From assembly GCA_963822985.1 (NCBI GenBank), contig CAWGJU010000018.1, positions 1 through 64,000 of the forward strand: a DNA stretch of 64,000 nucleotides. Reading direction: 5' to 3'. Positions 19,025 through 28,151 of this stretch are shown here, piece by piece; the first letter of the stretch is position 1, and each line of letters starts with the position of its first letter. The DNA comes from Thermohalobaculum sp963822985 (GTDB taxonomy: Bacteria > Pseudomonadota > Alphaproteobacteria > Rhodobacterales > Rhodobacteraceae). The notes under the pieces were generated by a model that saw only the letters and a list, made by a program, of their open reading frames with translations, was not told the DNA's origin and ran no database searches. A program made the translations under genes and the position numbers.

Positions 19025-20704
19025 ATGGAACATATTGAGATGAGTCCACAAGCGGACGCGGTCCTCGCGGTGCTGCGGCGAATCCTGAATTCCGCGGACT
19101 TCGATGCGCCCGAGCGAAATAGGCGATTTCTCCGCTATATCGTCGAGGAGACGCTTGCCGGCCGCTCCAACCAAATCAAGGCCTACGCGATCGCAACGTC
19201 AGTCTTCGAGCGTGCTCCGGACTTCGACCCGCAACTGGATTCGATCGTACGCATCGAGGCAGGCCGCCTACGCCGGTCCCTGGACAACTACTACTTGAGG
19301 GAAGGCGCAGACGATCCGATCCGGATCATGATTCCAAAGGGCTCATACGTTCCGGCGTTCGAACCCGCGAGCGCGAGAGCTCCAATCGGCAATGCATCGC
19401 CAAGCGGCGCGTCGACGGCACGCGCTCTCCACGATCGCCGCGGCCCGACCATTTTCGTCGCGCCCTTCGATGAGGAAGGCGATCAGTCCGGCTTCCCCAA
19501 TTTCACCAGGGGGCTCGTTCGGCAGATCATCGTTGGTCTCACCAGATTCACCGAGTTGGTCGTGTTCGGCCAAAGCACGACCTTCGGATCCGGGAGCCAG
19601 TCGGATCGCGAGCGGATATTCTCCGAGCTCGGAGCAGATTTCATCCTGACCGGCGGGACCTCACTCTCGGCGGCGCATTTCAGCGTGGAGGTGCTGCTGA
19701 TTGATGCCAGGACCGGCCGGTGTCTCTGGGGAGAGAGCTTCAAGCGGACCCTTCATCCCGGCGAAATCTTCTCGCTCCGTGACGAGGTTGCGGAGAGGGT
19801 GGTCCGCGTGCTGGCCCAGCCCTATGGCATCCTGTTCAGCAAGGCGCGCGAAACGGATGGGCCTAATCCCGGCAGCCTGGGTTCCTACGACGAAGTCGTC
19901 CGATTCCACCTCTACTGGCGGACATATGACGCCGATCAGTTCGAGGCGGTACGCGCGGGGCTTGAAGAGGTTGTCGCCATGGATCCCACCTACGCGGAAG
20001 CCTATGCGTGCCTCTCCCAAATGTACTCCAACGCGGCAAGGTTCGGGTATGACGTCGGCGGCGCCGTCGCGGACCCGCTACAAAGGGCAATGGACCTCGC
20101 ACGCCGAGCCATCTCACTCGCGCCCGGCTCCAGCCGCGGCCATCACGCGCTCGGTCTGGCCTGCTGGTTCAGTGGCGACGTCAACGGCAGTTTGGAGGCA
20201 CTCAAGACCGGTCTTCGACTAAACCCCAATGATACCGAGATCATGGCAGATCTCGGCCTGCGCCATGCGATGCTCACGCAGTGGGATGAGGCGGTGCCCT
20301 TGCTTGAAGAGAGCTATGCGCGCAATCCGGCGCAGCCCGGGACCTACCGGATCGGATTGGCCCTTTTCCACTATTTTCATGGCCGCTATGCGGCAGCATT
20401 GGCGGAGGCACGAAAGATTGATGCACCAAATGTGATCTACGGTCATCTCATCGAAGCGGCCGCGGCTCGGGCGCTTGGCGCCGAGAAAGTTGCCGAAGCC
20501 GCCGTGCAGGTAATCCTTGCGATTGACCCAGGCTACTTTGACCATATTGCGCAAGACCTCCAGAGTCGCAGCCTGCACCCAGATCTGATCTGCGCTATCA
20601 TGGAGGGTCTGCAAGTCTCGGTGCGTCCCAATTCGGACGCGGGCAGCGAGAGAAGGGGCCTGACTGAATACCCTGGCGGCAACAAAGCCGGACATGGCGT
20701 CTGA
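19025..20704 (+). CDS. TPR protein with adenylate-cyclase-associated N-terminal domain
   Basis: 559 residues. Residues 20-110 (FLRYIVEETLAGRSNQIKAY through IPKGSYVPAF) form a domain often found in front of TPR or cyclase modules. Next comes a TolB-N/cyclase-linker-like segment (FVAPFDEEGDQSGFPNF, ELGADFILTGG, CLWGESFKR), then several TPR repeats around 300-480. There is no cyclase catalytic domain and no clear helix-turn-helix. It is divergent from the patatin-adc-bdhA run, a typical place for its regulator, but a direct DNA-binding role is not shown. ATG at 19040 is an alternative start. Confidence 0.75.
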   Translation: MEHIEMSPQADAVLAVLRRILNSADFDAPERNRRFLRYIVEETLAGRSNQIKAYAIATSVFERAPDFDPQLDSIVRIEAGRLRRSLDNYYLREGADDPIRIMIPKGSYVPAFEPASARAPIGNASPSGASTARALHDRRGPTIFVAPFDEEGDQSGFPNFTRGLVRQIIVGLTRFTELVVFGQSTTFGSGSQSDRERIFSELGADFILTGGTSLSAAHFSVEVLLIDARTGRCLWGESFKRTLHPGEIFSLRDEVAERVVRVLAQPYGILFSKARETDGPNPGSLGSYDEVVRFHLYWRTYDADQFEAVRAGLEEVVAMDPTYAEAYACLSQMYSNAARFGYDVGGAVADPLQRAMDLARRAISLAPGSSRGHHALGLACWFSGDVNGSLEALKTGLRLNPNDTEIMADLGLRHAMLTQWDEAVPLLEESYARNPAQPGTYRIGLALFHYFHGRYAAALAEARKIDAPNVIYGHLIEAAAARALGAEKVAEAAVQVILAIDPGYFDHIAQDLQSRSLHPDLICAIMEGLQVSVRPNSDAGSERRGLTEYPGGNKAGHGV

Positions 20705-20952
20705 GGTCGTCCGGCACCCAAACGCCGGATTGTTCACTGCCTTGATCGGTAGCGTCGAGGTTTGTGCACCTCAGCTCGCGGAGACGGTTCGATCCCAGAC
20801 CCGCTTCCTGCGCCAAACTACCTTCCGAGATGTTCCGCCACATTCTCTAACCGGCTGAGTTGCAAGGGCCGGTTCCATCCTTCCATTCCGCAAAGGTCTT
20901 GCACGTTCCCGGGGTTTCCTCCATTTTGCGGGGGGAAAATCGGGGGAAGAGG

Positions 20953-22191
20953 ATGGCGGACGGATCGGTTTCGCTGGTGGGCAAGAACCTGACCGCGGCG
21001 TTCGTTCAGTCGGTGAAGTTGCCTGGCAAGTATCACGACGGAAAGGGCACCGGCCTCTTTCTGCGCGTCGACCCCGGCGGTCGACGGTTCTGGATCCAGC
21101 GCATCACCATCCGCGGCAAGCGGCGTGAAATGGGGCTGGGCAGCCCCCCGACAGTGTCGCTGGCCGAAGCTCGGGAACGTGCACTGGACAACAAGCGGCG
21201 CGCCCGGGCCGGCGGCGACCCGCTGGCCGAGAAGCGCAAGGCGCCCGCCGTGCTCACCTTTGCAGAGGCCGCGCGCAAGGCGCACGCCGAGTTGTCACCA
21301 ACTTGGAAAAACCCGAAGGATCGGGCGGCCTTTCTTTCCAGCCTTGAGACCTACGCATTCCCGCGGATCGGGCGCATCCCACTGCCCGAGGTGCCGAGCG
21401 CGGACGTACGCCGCGCCGTGCTGGCCGCGCGTGAGAAAGCCCCGGAAGTGGCGCGCAAGCTGGTATTTCGCATCGCCGCCGTTTTCAGGTGGGGGATCGC
21501 CGAGGGCATGTGCGATGTGAATCCGGCGACAGCGCAGGCCCTCGCCCTGCCGCGTACGGAGAAGAACTCAACCCACCGCAAGGCTCTGCCCTACTTCGAG
21601 GTCGCGGGCTGTATTGCGACGGTGAAGGCATCCCGGGCCGGTGCGGCGACCAAGCTCGTCCTCGAGTTCATCGTCCTGACGGCTGTGCGCTCCAGCGAGG
21701 CGCGGCTGGCCTGCTGGGAAGAGTTCGACTTCCACGGCGCGGACAATCTCGAGCATGCTACACGTGCGACCTGGGAAATTCCGGCCTCGCGCACCAAAAT
21801 GGGGCGGCCGCACCGCGTCCCACTTCCCGGGCGGGCGGTGGCGATTCTGAGAGAAGCCGAGGCGCTGTCCGACAGAACTGCGCTGGTATTCCCCGGTACG
21901 AAGCGCGGTCGCCCACTTTCCGACATGACGCTCTCGAAGCTGGTGAAAGAGCTCGGCTTCGATGCGGACGTGCACGGCTTCCGCACGTCCTTTAGGACCT
22001 GGGCGCAGGAACAGACGAACTTCCCACGCGAGGTCGCCGAGGCTGCGCTGGGGCACAAGGTGGGAGACGCGGTGGAGCGGGCCTATGCGCGCTCTGACCT
22101 CTTCGAAAAGCGCCGCAAGATGATGGAGAGTTGGGCAGGGTATCTTGGCGTGCGGCGGGGCGAGGTGGTCCGGCTGCCGAGCAGCGCGTGA
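20953..22191 (+). CDS. DUF4102 tyrosine integrase
   Basis: 412 residues. The N-terminal DUF4102 arm-binding domain (YHDGKGTGLFLRVDPGGRRF) is followed by a SAM-like core-binding domain and a catalytic domain with Arg in VLTAVRSSEAR, His/Arg in DVHGFRTSFRTWA, His in ALGHKVGDA and the nucleophile in ERAYARSDLFEKR. It is full length and looks intact. This P4-type integrase marks the left end of the island that runs to about 31.3 kb. No convincing attachment duplication was found. The 248 bases upstream hold no gene. Confidence 0.9.
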   Translation: MADGSVSLVGKNLTAAFVQSVKLPGKYHDGKGTGLFLRVDPGGRRFWIQRITIRGKRREMGLGSPPTVSLAEARERALDNKRRARAGGDPLAEKRKAPAVLTFAEAARKAHAELSPTWKNPKDRAAFLSSLETYAFPRIGRIPLPEVPSADVRRAVLAAREKAPEVARKLVFRIAAVFRWGIAEGMCDVNPATAQALALPRTEKNSTHRKALPYFEVAGCIATVKASRAGAATKLVLEFIVLTAVRSSEARLACWEEFDFHGADNLEHATRATWEIPASRTKMGRPHRVPLPGRAVAILREAEALSDRTALVFPGTKRGRPLSDMTLSKLVKELGFDADVHGFRTSFRTWAQEQTNFPREVAEAALGHKVGDAVERAYARSDLFEKRRKMMESWAGYLGVRRGEVVRLPSSA

Positions 22192-22285
22192 ACCGCCGGG
22201 CGACGATCGTTGAGCCTTCTGGCGCGATCGCAACGGTGCCCTGCCCAAATTCCCCGGCCCGATTGGCACCCTGCGAGAGCGGCCC

Positions 22286-22819
22286 TCAGATGTCCTCGAA
22301 CGCCGGCCATTTCGCGTCGTCCAGCGCCGTCCTCAGGTTGGTCCGCCGCGCCTCGTCGAGGTCTTCGCTCTTCGACCAGATTGTCGTCGCCGCCTCGATC
22401 AGACTACCGGCCAGCTTGATCGCCGCCTCGATCACGTCCTTCTGGTCGTCCGCGGGTGGTACCAGCGCCAAGGCGTCGGCGCAGAAGGCCTCGCGGAGCT
22501 CGCTGCCGCGCTCGAGCCGCTTTGTTACTGCGGTCAGGCCCTCCTCCTCCTGGTCCTCGATCAGCGCCGCCTCGAGGTAGGCGATGGCGGCCATCATCTC
22601 GGTCCGCGCTTCCTCGTAGGAGAGCTCCGCCCGGCTGAGCGCTCCGGCATCGCCCTCGGGCAGGTGCCGCTTCATCACGCGCGCGCAGGTGACGGCCGAG
22701 CCGCGTTCGAGCTGCAGCCGCTCGGTGGCCTCCATCATCGTCATGGGTTCGGCGATTGCCGCGATCGGCGACGCAAGCAGCATCAAGGCGGCATACCTTG
22801 AGAGTGACGGCATGCTCAT
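22286..22819 (-). CDS. Secreted helical protein linked to caspase gene
   Basis: 177 residues with a signal peptide (LSRYAALMLLASPIAAIAEP). The mature part is helical and acidic with two cysteines (VTCARVMKR and AFCADALALV). I do not recognise a family. It starts 3 nt after the stop of the caspase-domain gene and so was probably cotranscribed with it before the IS insertion. A periplasmic partner of the caspase protein is a guess from proximity only. Confidence 0.6.
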   Translation of the reverse strand: MSMPSLSRYAALMLLASPIAAIAEPMTMMEATERLQLERGSAVTCARVMKRHLPEGDAGALSRAELSYEEARTEMMAAIAYLEAALIEDQEEEGLTAVTKRLERGSELREAFCADALALVPPADDQKDVIEAAIKLAGSLIEAATTIWSKSEDLDEARRTNLRTALDDAKWPAFEDI

Positions 22820-22821
22820 CC

Positions 22822-23685
22822 TCAGATCCTGCTGGCGAAGAGCTCGCCCGAGAAGCGGGTCTCGACGCTCGGCTTCTGGCGGCCGCCGGTCAGGGCCTGA
22901 ACGTGGGCGGCGACATAGCCGGTCAGCTCCTCGACGCTGATCATGCCGTTGGCGTCAGCGTCGGCGGCGCTGCCTAGCGCCTCGAGGACCACCTCCGTGA
23001 AGGCGCCGTTCCGCCAGCCGGGCTCCTCCCAAGAGGACTGCTCGGCCGAGGACGAGGTGATCACGGTGACGTTGGTGCCGCTGAGGCTGCGGCGCAGCAG
23101 GTCGGCATCAAGCTGGCCCACGGCGCCCGAGCGGCAGGCGTCGAGCAGCAGGAGCACCTTGGCGTGCTCGGCGATGGCGCCCACGACCGCGCGCAGCTCC
23201 TGGCTCGAGATGCCGGTGCGCTTGAGCCGCGCCGGGCTCTGCACGTCCGCGTCGTGTGGCAGGAGGTAGAACTCGCGGTCGGGACCCTCGCCCGAAACTG
23301 TGCCGTGGCCGGAAAAGTGCACGACGACGAGATCGGACTTGGTGGGCGCCGCGGCCACCCGCGCCCGGATGTTCTCGAGCTGGCCGATGATGCTGAGCCC
23401 GGTCGCCTCATCGTCGCGCAGAACCATGCTGAAGCCCTGCTGGTAGGGCCAGAGGTCGTCGCTCTGCGCCGAGAGTGCGGCGTGAACGTCACGCGCGTCG
23501 TCGTCGGCCCAGTCGAGCGCGAGCGCAGCCGCGCCGCTCCCATATTGCGAGACGCCGACGGTCAGCACGTGCAGCTGCGCTCCGGGCGCGAACGCGGCGC
23601 CGGTCAGACGCTTGATCGCGGCCCGGCGCTCGGTCTCTTCGGCGGCGTAGACCGCCTGCATGGTGCCGCCCTCGCGCAGCACGCG
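22822..23685 (-). pseudogene. WD40-caspase protein, C-terminal caspase part (split by IS)
   Basis: About 287 codons encode a peptidase C14-like domain: strand and turn LHVLTVGVSQYG, catalytic His in VVVHFSGHGTVSGEG, and catalytic Cys in LLLLDACRSGAVG, followed by VTVITSSSAEQSSWE. The domain itself is complete. Its reading frame joins exactly to the WD40 part at 24940-26433 once the IS3 element and one CGCG target copy are removed (…VIKRV-LREGG…). In the present sequence it has no natural start. Confidence 0.8.
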
Positions 23686-23703
23686 TGACGTGACCCCCTT
23701 GCT

Positions 23704-24620
23704 TCATCCAGGGGCCACTGGAAATCGTGAGTTGAGAATTGCGCGTGATCGTTGCGGCTTCAGGGTCGCGGCATAGGCGGCGGGCGTCATGTAGCCGATC
23801 GCCGAGTGCGGCCGCGCGGTATTGAAGTCGTCAGCCCAGCCCGCAACGACGGCGCGGGCGTGGTTCATCGAGAAGAACAGATGCTCGTTGAGGCATTCGT
23901 CCCGCATCCGCCCTTGGAAGCTCTCGGCGAAGGCGTTCTGGGTCGGCTTGCCGGGCGCGATGTAGCGCCAGTCGAGCTTGGCCGCCTGGGTGAAGGCGAG
24001 CACCGCTGAGGAGGTGAATTCGGTGCCGTCGCCAGCGGTGCTCGGACCGGTGGCGCACTTCGCTGGCGACCGCTGACGATCACGCCGGGCCGGCCGCGCC
24101 GCTCGATCAGCGCGCTCATCTCGCGCACCACGCGCTTGCCGGTGAGCGATCTCTCCGGCACCGCGGCGAGGCACTCCTTGGTCACGTCGTCGATGATCGT
24201 CAGCACCCGGAACCGGCGCCCGTCGGCCAGCTGGTCATGGACGAAGTCCGTCGACCAGCGGCTGTTGCGGCCCTCGGGCGTCGGGATCGGCGTGCGCGCC
24301 ACCGCGATCCGGCGCCGCGACCGACGCCGGCGTACCGCCAGGCCCTCCTCGCGATAAAGCCGCTGGGTCTTCTTGCGGTTCATCGTCCAGCCCTCGCCGC
24401 GGAGCAGAACATGCAGCCGTCGGTAGCCGAACCGCCGGCGCTGCTCCGCCAGCTCGCGCAACCGGGCGCGCAAGGCAGCGTCGTCGGGGCGCCTGGCGCG
24501 GTAGCGGATCACGCTCCGGTCCGCCGCAAGGAGGGTGCACGCCCGCCGCTCGCTCACCTCGAGGCTCGTCCTCAGGTGCGCGACCGCCTCCCGCCTGGCG
24601 GCGGGCGTCACCATTTTTTT
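23704..24620 (-). pseudogene. IS407-group transposase OrfB, catalytic core interrupted
   Basis: The rve integrase domain is recognisable on both sides of a break. The first part has WTMNRKKTQRLYREEGL and the first catalytic Asp in WSTDFVHDQLADG. The second part has GTEFTSSAVLAF and the catalytic Glu in AFAESFQGRMRDE. Between them, where the family reads VSDNGTEF with the second catalytic Asp, lies an extra stretch of about 41 bases with inverted ends (24028-24070), which also shifts the frame. The transposase is therefore inactive as written. Confidence 0.8.
24028..24070. repeat. 43-bp inverted-repeat insert in transposase core
   Basis: GTCGCCAGCG (24028-24037) and CGCTGGCGAC (24061-24070) are perfect 10-bp inverted copies around a 23-base centre. 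The centre itself is bounded by GTGC and GCAC. The segment replaces the second catalytic Asp region of OrfB. It could be a tiny palindromic mobile unit or the product of a template-switch mutation that copied nearby bases in inverse order. Confidence 0.65.
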
Positions 24621-24874
24621 GCCAGCAGATCCTTCAGCCCGGCATTGTCGAGCATCGCGTCGGCGTAGAGCCGCTTCAGCTTCGCGTTCTCGGCCTCGAG
24701 CGCCTTCAGCCGCTTCGCCTCCGACACGTCCATCCCGCCGTACTTCGCCTTCCAGGCGTAGAACGTCGCCGACGACATTCCGTGCTTGCGGCAGACATCC
24801 GCGACCGACGCGCCGGCTTCCTGCTCGCGCAGCACCCCGATGATCTGCTCTTCGGTAAACCTGTTCCGCTTCAT
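24608..24874 (-). CDS. IS407-group transposase OrfA
   Basis: 88 residues. An N-terminal helix-turn-helix (FTEEQIIGVLREQEAG, VADVCRKHGMSSATFYAWK) is followed by a leucine-zipper-like helix (LKALEAENAKLKRLYAD). The protein ends at LLAKKW and TGA. A run of seven A residues on the coding strand just before the stop is the classical -1 slippage site that fuses OrfA to OrfB (giving LLAKKMVTPAAR). ATG 24874 is the family start. Confidence 0.85.
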   Translation of the reverse strand: MKRNRFTEEQIIGVLREQEAGASVADVCRKHGMSSATFYAWKAKYGGMDVSEAKRLKALEAENAKLKRLYADAMLDNAGLKDLLAKKW

Positions 24875-24939
24875 TCCGGTCCCTCTCCTGTGGTCCGGAT
24901 TCCAGCAGCTTGTGGACGAGAAACAAGGGGTCACGTCAC

Positions 24940-26433
24940 GCGCTTGATCACCTCTGGGCGAAACGAGTGCGGCACCTGCCGCGCCGGCAGGGCGACCGGC
25001 GCCTCGTCCCAGCCCTTGTTGACGTGCCAACGCAGCGCCCCCATGGCGCCCGGCGTCGCGGCGAAACGGCCGTCGGGCTCCCAGGCCACCCAGTTTCGGC
25101 TATCGTCGAAAGGGAAGAGCGCGAGCAGCTCGGTGCCGTCCTCCATCCGGTGCCAGCGGAGCGTGCCGTCGGCGTAGTCCGCGAGCGCGAAGCGGCCGTC
25201 GCCGGTGACGTTGACCGCCCAGACAACGCCCGGCGCCTCGCGGCGCCAGAGCTCGGTGCCTTCGGCGTCGAAGGCGCGAAGATACCATTCGGCGCCCAGC
25301 ACGAAGCTCTCACCCTGCGGGTGGATCGCGAGGCTGCGCGACATCTCATAGCGCTTGAGCAGCAGCGGCGCGCCGTCGAGAGTCGGGGAGAAGCTGTTGA
25401 CCCAATCGGCGATGTTGAGGCTGTCCTGCTCTGGCGGCCGGACCTGACTGTCATCCGCCGGCGGCAGCAGCTTCAGCGCCGCCATGTCAAAGCGACGGCG
25501 ATCCTCGCCCCCGTAGTTCAGCCCGAACTCCACCAGCATCCCGTCTTCGGAAACGGCGAGGTTGTGGCGCTGGCCGCGCGGATCAATCTGGGCCGGCTTG
25601 ACCACCCAGCGCGAGGCGCCGTCAACCGTGATCACGCCGAGCCACGGATCTCCTGCCGCGGCAAGGAGCGCGCCGTTCGGCAGGGGCTTCAGGCTCATCA
25701 GCGTGTTGTCGCCCGCCGGCAGGATCCGGCGCGCACCGGCGCCGCCCTCGCCCCAGGCGAGGATGGGCTGTCCGCTGCCGTCATAGTACATCCCGCCGGC
25801 ATAGAGCGTCACCCCGTCCGCCGACCAGGCGATCTTCGACAGGTCGCCGTTGTCGATCCCGTCGGTCGCGGGCGCCGAGAGCTCCGCCAGCGTCTCGCCA
25901 TGGTAGATCCGCACCTCGGGACTTCTGTCGAACCCGACCGCCAGGCGCCCGTGCACCGGGTTGAAGGCGAGCCCGTAGGGAAATGGCGCGGAAGTCTCCA
26001 CTGCCGCCAGCAGGGCGCCGTCGGCGCCATAGAGGCGCAGCTTGCCGTCCGAGCTCGTCGTCGCGATCCGCCCCTCCGGCCCGAATGCCACGCCGTAGCT
26101 GCTATCGCCGTAGTCGCTGTCGGCCCAGGCCTCATGCCATATCCCGTCGCCGCCGCGATCATGGACCCGGAGGCCCTGTCCATCATACAGTACCGCCGCG
26201 AGCCGCGCGCCTTCGGGCGAGAAGGCGAGATGAAAGACCGAGGTAGGCAGGCCGCCGAGACGGCCGGTCATGGCCCCGGTCACGCGGTCGAAGAGGTAGA
26301 TCTGCTCCTCGCCCACGACGCCGCGCGTCCACCCCCCGGCGGCGATGGTCGCACCATCCGGCGTGATCGCCACGGCATAGACCTGACCGACATTGCCGGG
26401 CCCCAGCGGCATCCGGATCCACAACTGCCGCCG
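24940..26433 (-). pseudogene. WD40-caspase protein, WD40 part (5'-truncated)
   Basis: About 497 codons with repeated WD40/beta-propeller blades: YAVAITPDGATIAAGGW, FHLAFSPEGARLAAV, YGVAFGPEGRIATTSSDG, KIAWSADGVTLYAGG, SLAIHPQGESFVL. Similar WD40-caspase proteins start with a signal peptide and one more blade; here the sense is lost upstream of about 26433, just before alpA. The gene is thus cut at its 5' end as well as split at 24940 by the IS. Original role unknown; the caspase fold suggests regulated proteolysis in the envelope or cytoplasm. Confidence 0.75.
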
Positions 26434-26494
26434 CAGAGCGCAAGGGAGATAATTTCCTTTGAGGTAATTCTCGGCGGCTGAAGGAAGGCAGGCT

Positions 26495-26842
26495 ATGACA
26501 GATCGCGTCCTTAGGCGCCCCGAGGTGGAGGCCCGTACCGGCCTGTCCCGCAGCACGATTTACGCGCTCATATCGCAGGGCAGGTTCCCGCGCCCGGTCA
26601 AGCTGAGCAAGCGGGCGGTGGGGTGGCGGGCACCCGACGTCGTACAGTGGATCGAGAGCCGCACGTCCGCCGCAGGTGAAGAAACTGCCAATCTACCCGT
26701 GCCGCCATCCGACCTCATTGAGCCGGATAGGCCCGAGGACCAGGCCCTCGACATCGCCGAGCATGCGGCCGGGGCCAAGCCGGTTCGCTCTTGCACGGCC
26801 GATCGGGCTGTACGGCCCGCGAAGCGCGCTAAGAGCACGTGA
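26495..26842 (+). CDS. AlpA-family excisionase/regulator
   Basis: 115 residues. The first 60 match the AlpA winged-helix pattern: LRRPEVEARTGLSRSTIYAL, ISQGRFPRPVKLSKRAVGWR, DVVQWIESR. The C-terminal half is an unstructured acidic then basic tail. AlpA proteins regulate integrase or act as excisionase in P4-like islands, which fits the DUF4102 integrase 4 kb away. It is transcribed divergently from the truncated WD40 gene, with alpA probably introduced by the event that removed the 5' end of that gene. Confidence 0.82.
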   Translation: MTDRVLRRPEVEARTGLSRSTIYALISQGRFPRPVKLSKRAVGWRAPDVVQWIESRTSAAGEETANLPVPPSDLIEPDRPEDQALDIAEHAAGAKPVRSCTADRAVRPAKRAKST

Positions 26843-26860
26843 CGCTGTGGTCGAAAGTGA

Positions 26861-27301
26861 TGCGGCCCGGAACCTGGGGGAACAGGGGCCGGGCCGGAGG
26901 GCCGCTATGCGAGCGCGGCTGGCCTTTCCGACATAGCCGAAGATCGATCTCAGCGCCAATCAGGGACGACATCTGACGCCGACATCGACCTGCAGAAGGA
27001 AAGGTCGAAGCCCAGCTCCCGGCCGTCGGAACGCTCCGGCCATCGCGAGACGGCAGACGGCTATCGCGGCGAACTGTTCCGGATGGGGCATTACCGCGTC
27101 GTCGCCTGCCGCCAGCAGCTGCAATGGCTCTACCAGCGCCAGCGGCCCGGATCTCCGGCCGGTCGGCCGGCCTGGGATACGCTTGGGTGTTGTGTGATGC
27201 GCGTTGGCCTTCAGCGCCTCCACCGCTCTCACGTCGGCGGGAACAGCGCCGAAATCGACGGCCTTCCCGAGTATTTCGTGGTGGGGGCCGCCGATGGCTG
27301 A
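26861..27301 (+). CDS. Small island protein next to primase, start unclear
   Basis: The frame is open from the stop at 26858-26860 to 27301, but has no ATG before 27083. The conserved-looking part is DGYRGELFRMGHYRVVACRQ then QLQWLYQRQR and a C-terminal end IDGLPEYFVVGAADG. I recall similar short proteins encoded just upstream of island primases in Rhodobacterales. The last 8 bases overlap the Toprim gene start. Either a rare start codon is used or the 5' end is damaged. Function unknown. Confidence 0.5.
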   Translation, partial: CGPEPGGTGAGPEGRYASAAGLSDIAEDRSQRQSGTTSDADIDLQKERSKPSSRPSERSGHRETADGYRGELFRMGHYRVVACRQQLQWLYQRQRPGSPAGRPAWDTLGCCVMRVGLQRLHRSHVGGNSAEIDGLPEYFVVGAADG

Positions 27302-28151
27302 CGCGGAGATCCTGACGAGGGCCTTGGGCGGCCGCTGGTACCGCGGATACGGACTGGCGTTCTGCCCGGCCCACGACAATACCCAGACGCCCGCCCTGTC
27401 GCTCGGGACCGGGCGTGACGGACGCCTGCTGCTGCGGTGCCACACCGGCTGCGACTTCCTTCAGGTCATGGGCGCGCTGCGCGCTCGCGGCCTTGAGACG
27501 GGGACGCCGTCGGTCACGCCGATGGATCCGGCCAGAGATGCTACGCGTCGGGCGACCGAAAAGCTCAAGCGCGAGCGCCAGATCCGGCTTGCGCGCACCT
27601 GCTGGTCCGAGACGGTGCCGATCGGCGGCACGCTCGCCGAGCGCTACCTCCGCCGTCGCGGCATCCGCTGTGCTCTTCCCGGTTCGCTGAGCTTCCACCC
27701 GGCGTGCTGGCACGCGGCGACCGCGAGCAAGCTGCCGGCCATGGTTGGGGCGGTCGTGCACACGGGCGAGATCGTGGCCGTACACCGGACGTATCTGGCA
27801 GAACCCGGAGCAAAGGCAAACATCGAGCCGAACAAGGCCATGCTCGGCCCGGTTGGCGGTGGCGCTGTCCCGCTCTCCCGGGGACCCGGGCCTCTGGTCG
27901 TAGCCGAAGGCATCGAGACGGCCCTGTCGCTCCTCGGCGGCCTCGCCGACCACGCGCCGCGGGTCTGGGCAGCGCTCAGCGCCAGCGGGATGAGCGGCCT
28001 TCTGCCCCCGCCATGGCCGAGCGATCTGGTTATCGCGCCGGACGGCGATCCGCCCGGCCGTAGCGCAGCTGATGTGCTGGCCGCCCGTGCCTACAAGCTG
28101 GGTTGGCGCGTGCGAGTGATGGAGCCGCCGGTACCTTTCCCCGCTACCTGA
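27294..28151 (+). CDS. Toprim domain primase-like protein
   Basis: 285 residues. A zinc-finger-like start (YGLAFCPAHDN … RCHTGCDFLQVMGAL) is followed by a linker and a Toprim domain: GPLVVAEGIETALSL, ALSASGMSGLL, VIAPDGDPPG. This is the layout of short island/phage primases that help replicate excised elements. The annotated end, EPPVPFPAT, is abrupt. A different frame just downstream resembles a normal end (LAGMD and TAA at 28172-28174), so the last codons may be frameshifted. The next 297 bases hold no supported gene. Confidence 0.75.
   Translation: MADAEILTRALGGRWYRGYGLAFCPAHDNTQTPALSLGTGRDGRLLLRCHTGCDFLQVMGALRARGLETGTPSVTPMDPARDATRRATEKLKRERQIRLARTCWSETVPIGGTLAERYLRRRGIRCALPGSLSFHPACWHAATASKLPAMVGAVVHTGEIVAVHRTYLAEPGAKANIEPNKAMLGPVGGGAVPLSRGPGPLVVAEGIETALSLLGGLADHAPRVWAALSASGMSGLLPPPWPSDLVIAPDGDPPGRSAADVLAARAYKLGWRVRVMEPPVPFPAT

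Larger units (their letters stand above)
23686..24939 (-). mobile_element. IS3-family (IS407-group) insertion sequence, 1254 bp
   Basis: The element ends in imperfect inverted repeats beginning TGACGTGACCCC at 23686 and closing GGGGTCACGTCA at 24939. It is flanked by a 4-bp direct repeat CGCG (23682-23685 and 24940-24943), which is the target-site size of the IS407 group. It contains orfA and a broken orfB on the minus strand. It sits in the WD40-caspase gene. Because the target duplication is still perfect and the host frame is restored on removal, the insertion is recent. Confidence 0.85.

Noticed and set aside
20735..20870. tRNA-like pieces (GGTTCGATCCC and, on the other strand, CTCAGCCGGTTAGAG) upstream of the integrase
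   Set aside because: The arms lie in opposite orientations and do not fold into one cloverleaf; the T-stem does not pair. At best this is a degraded attachment region.
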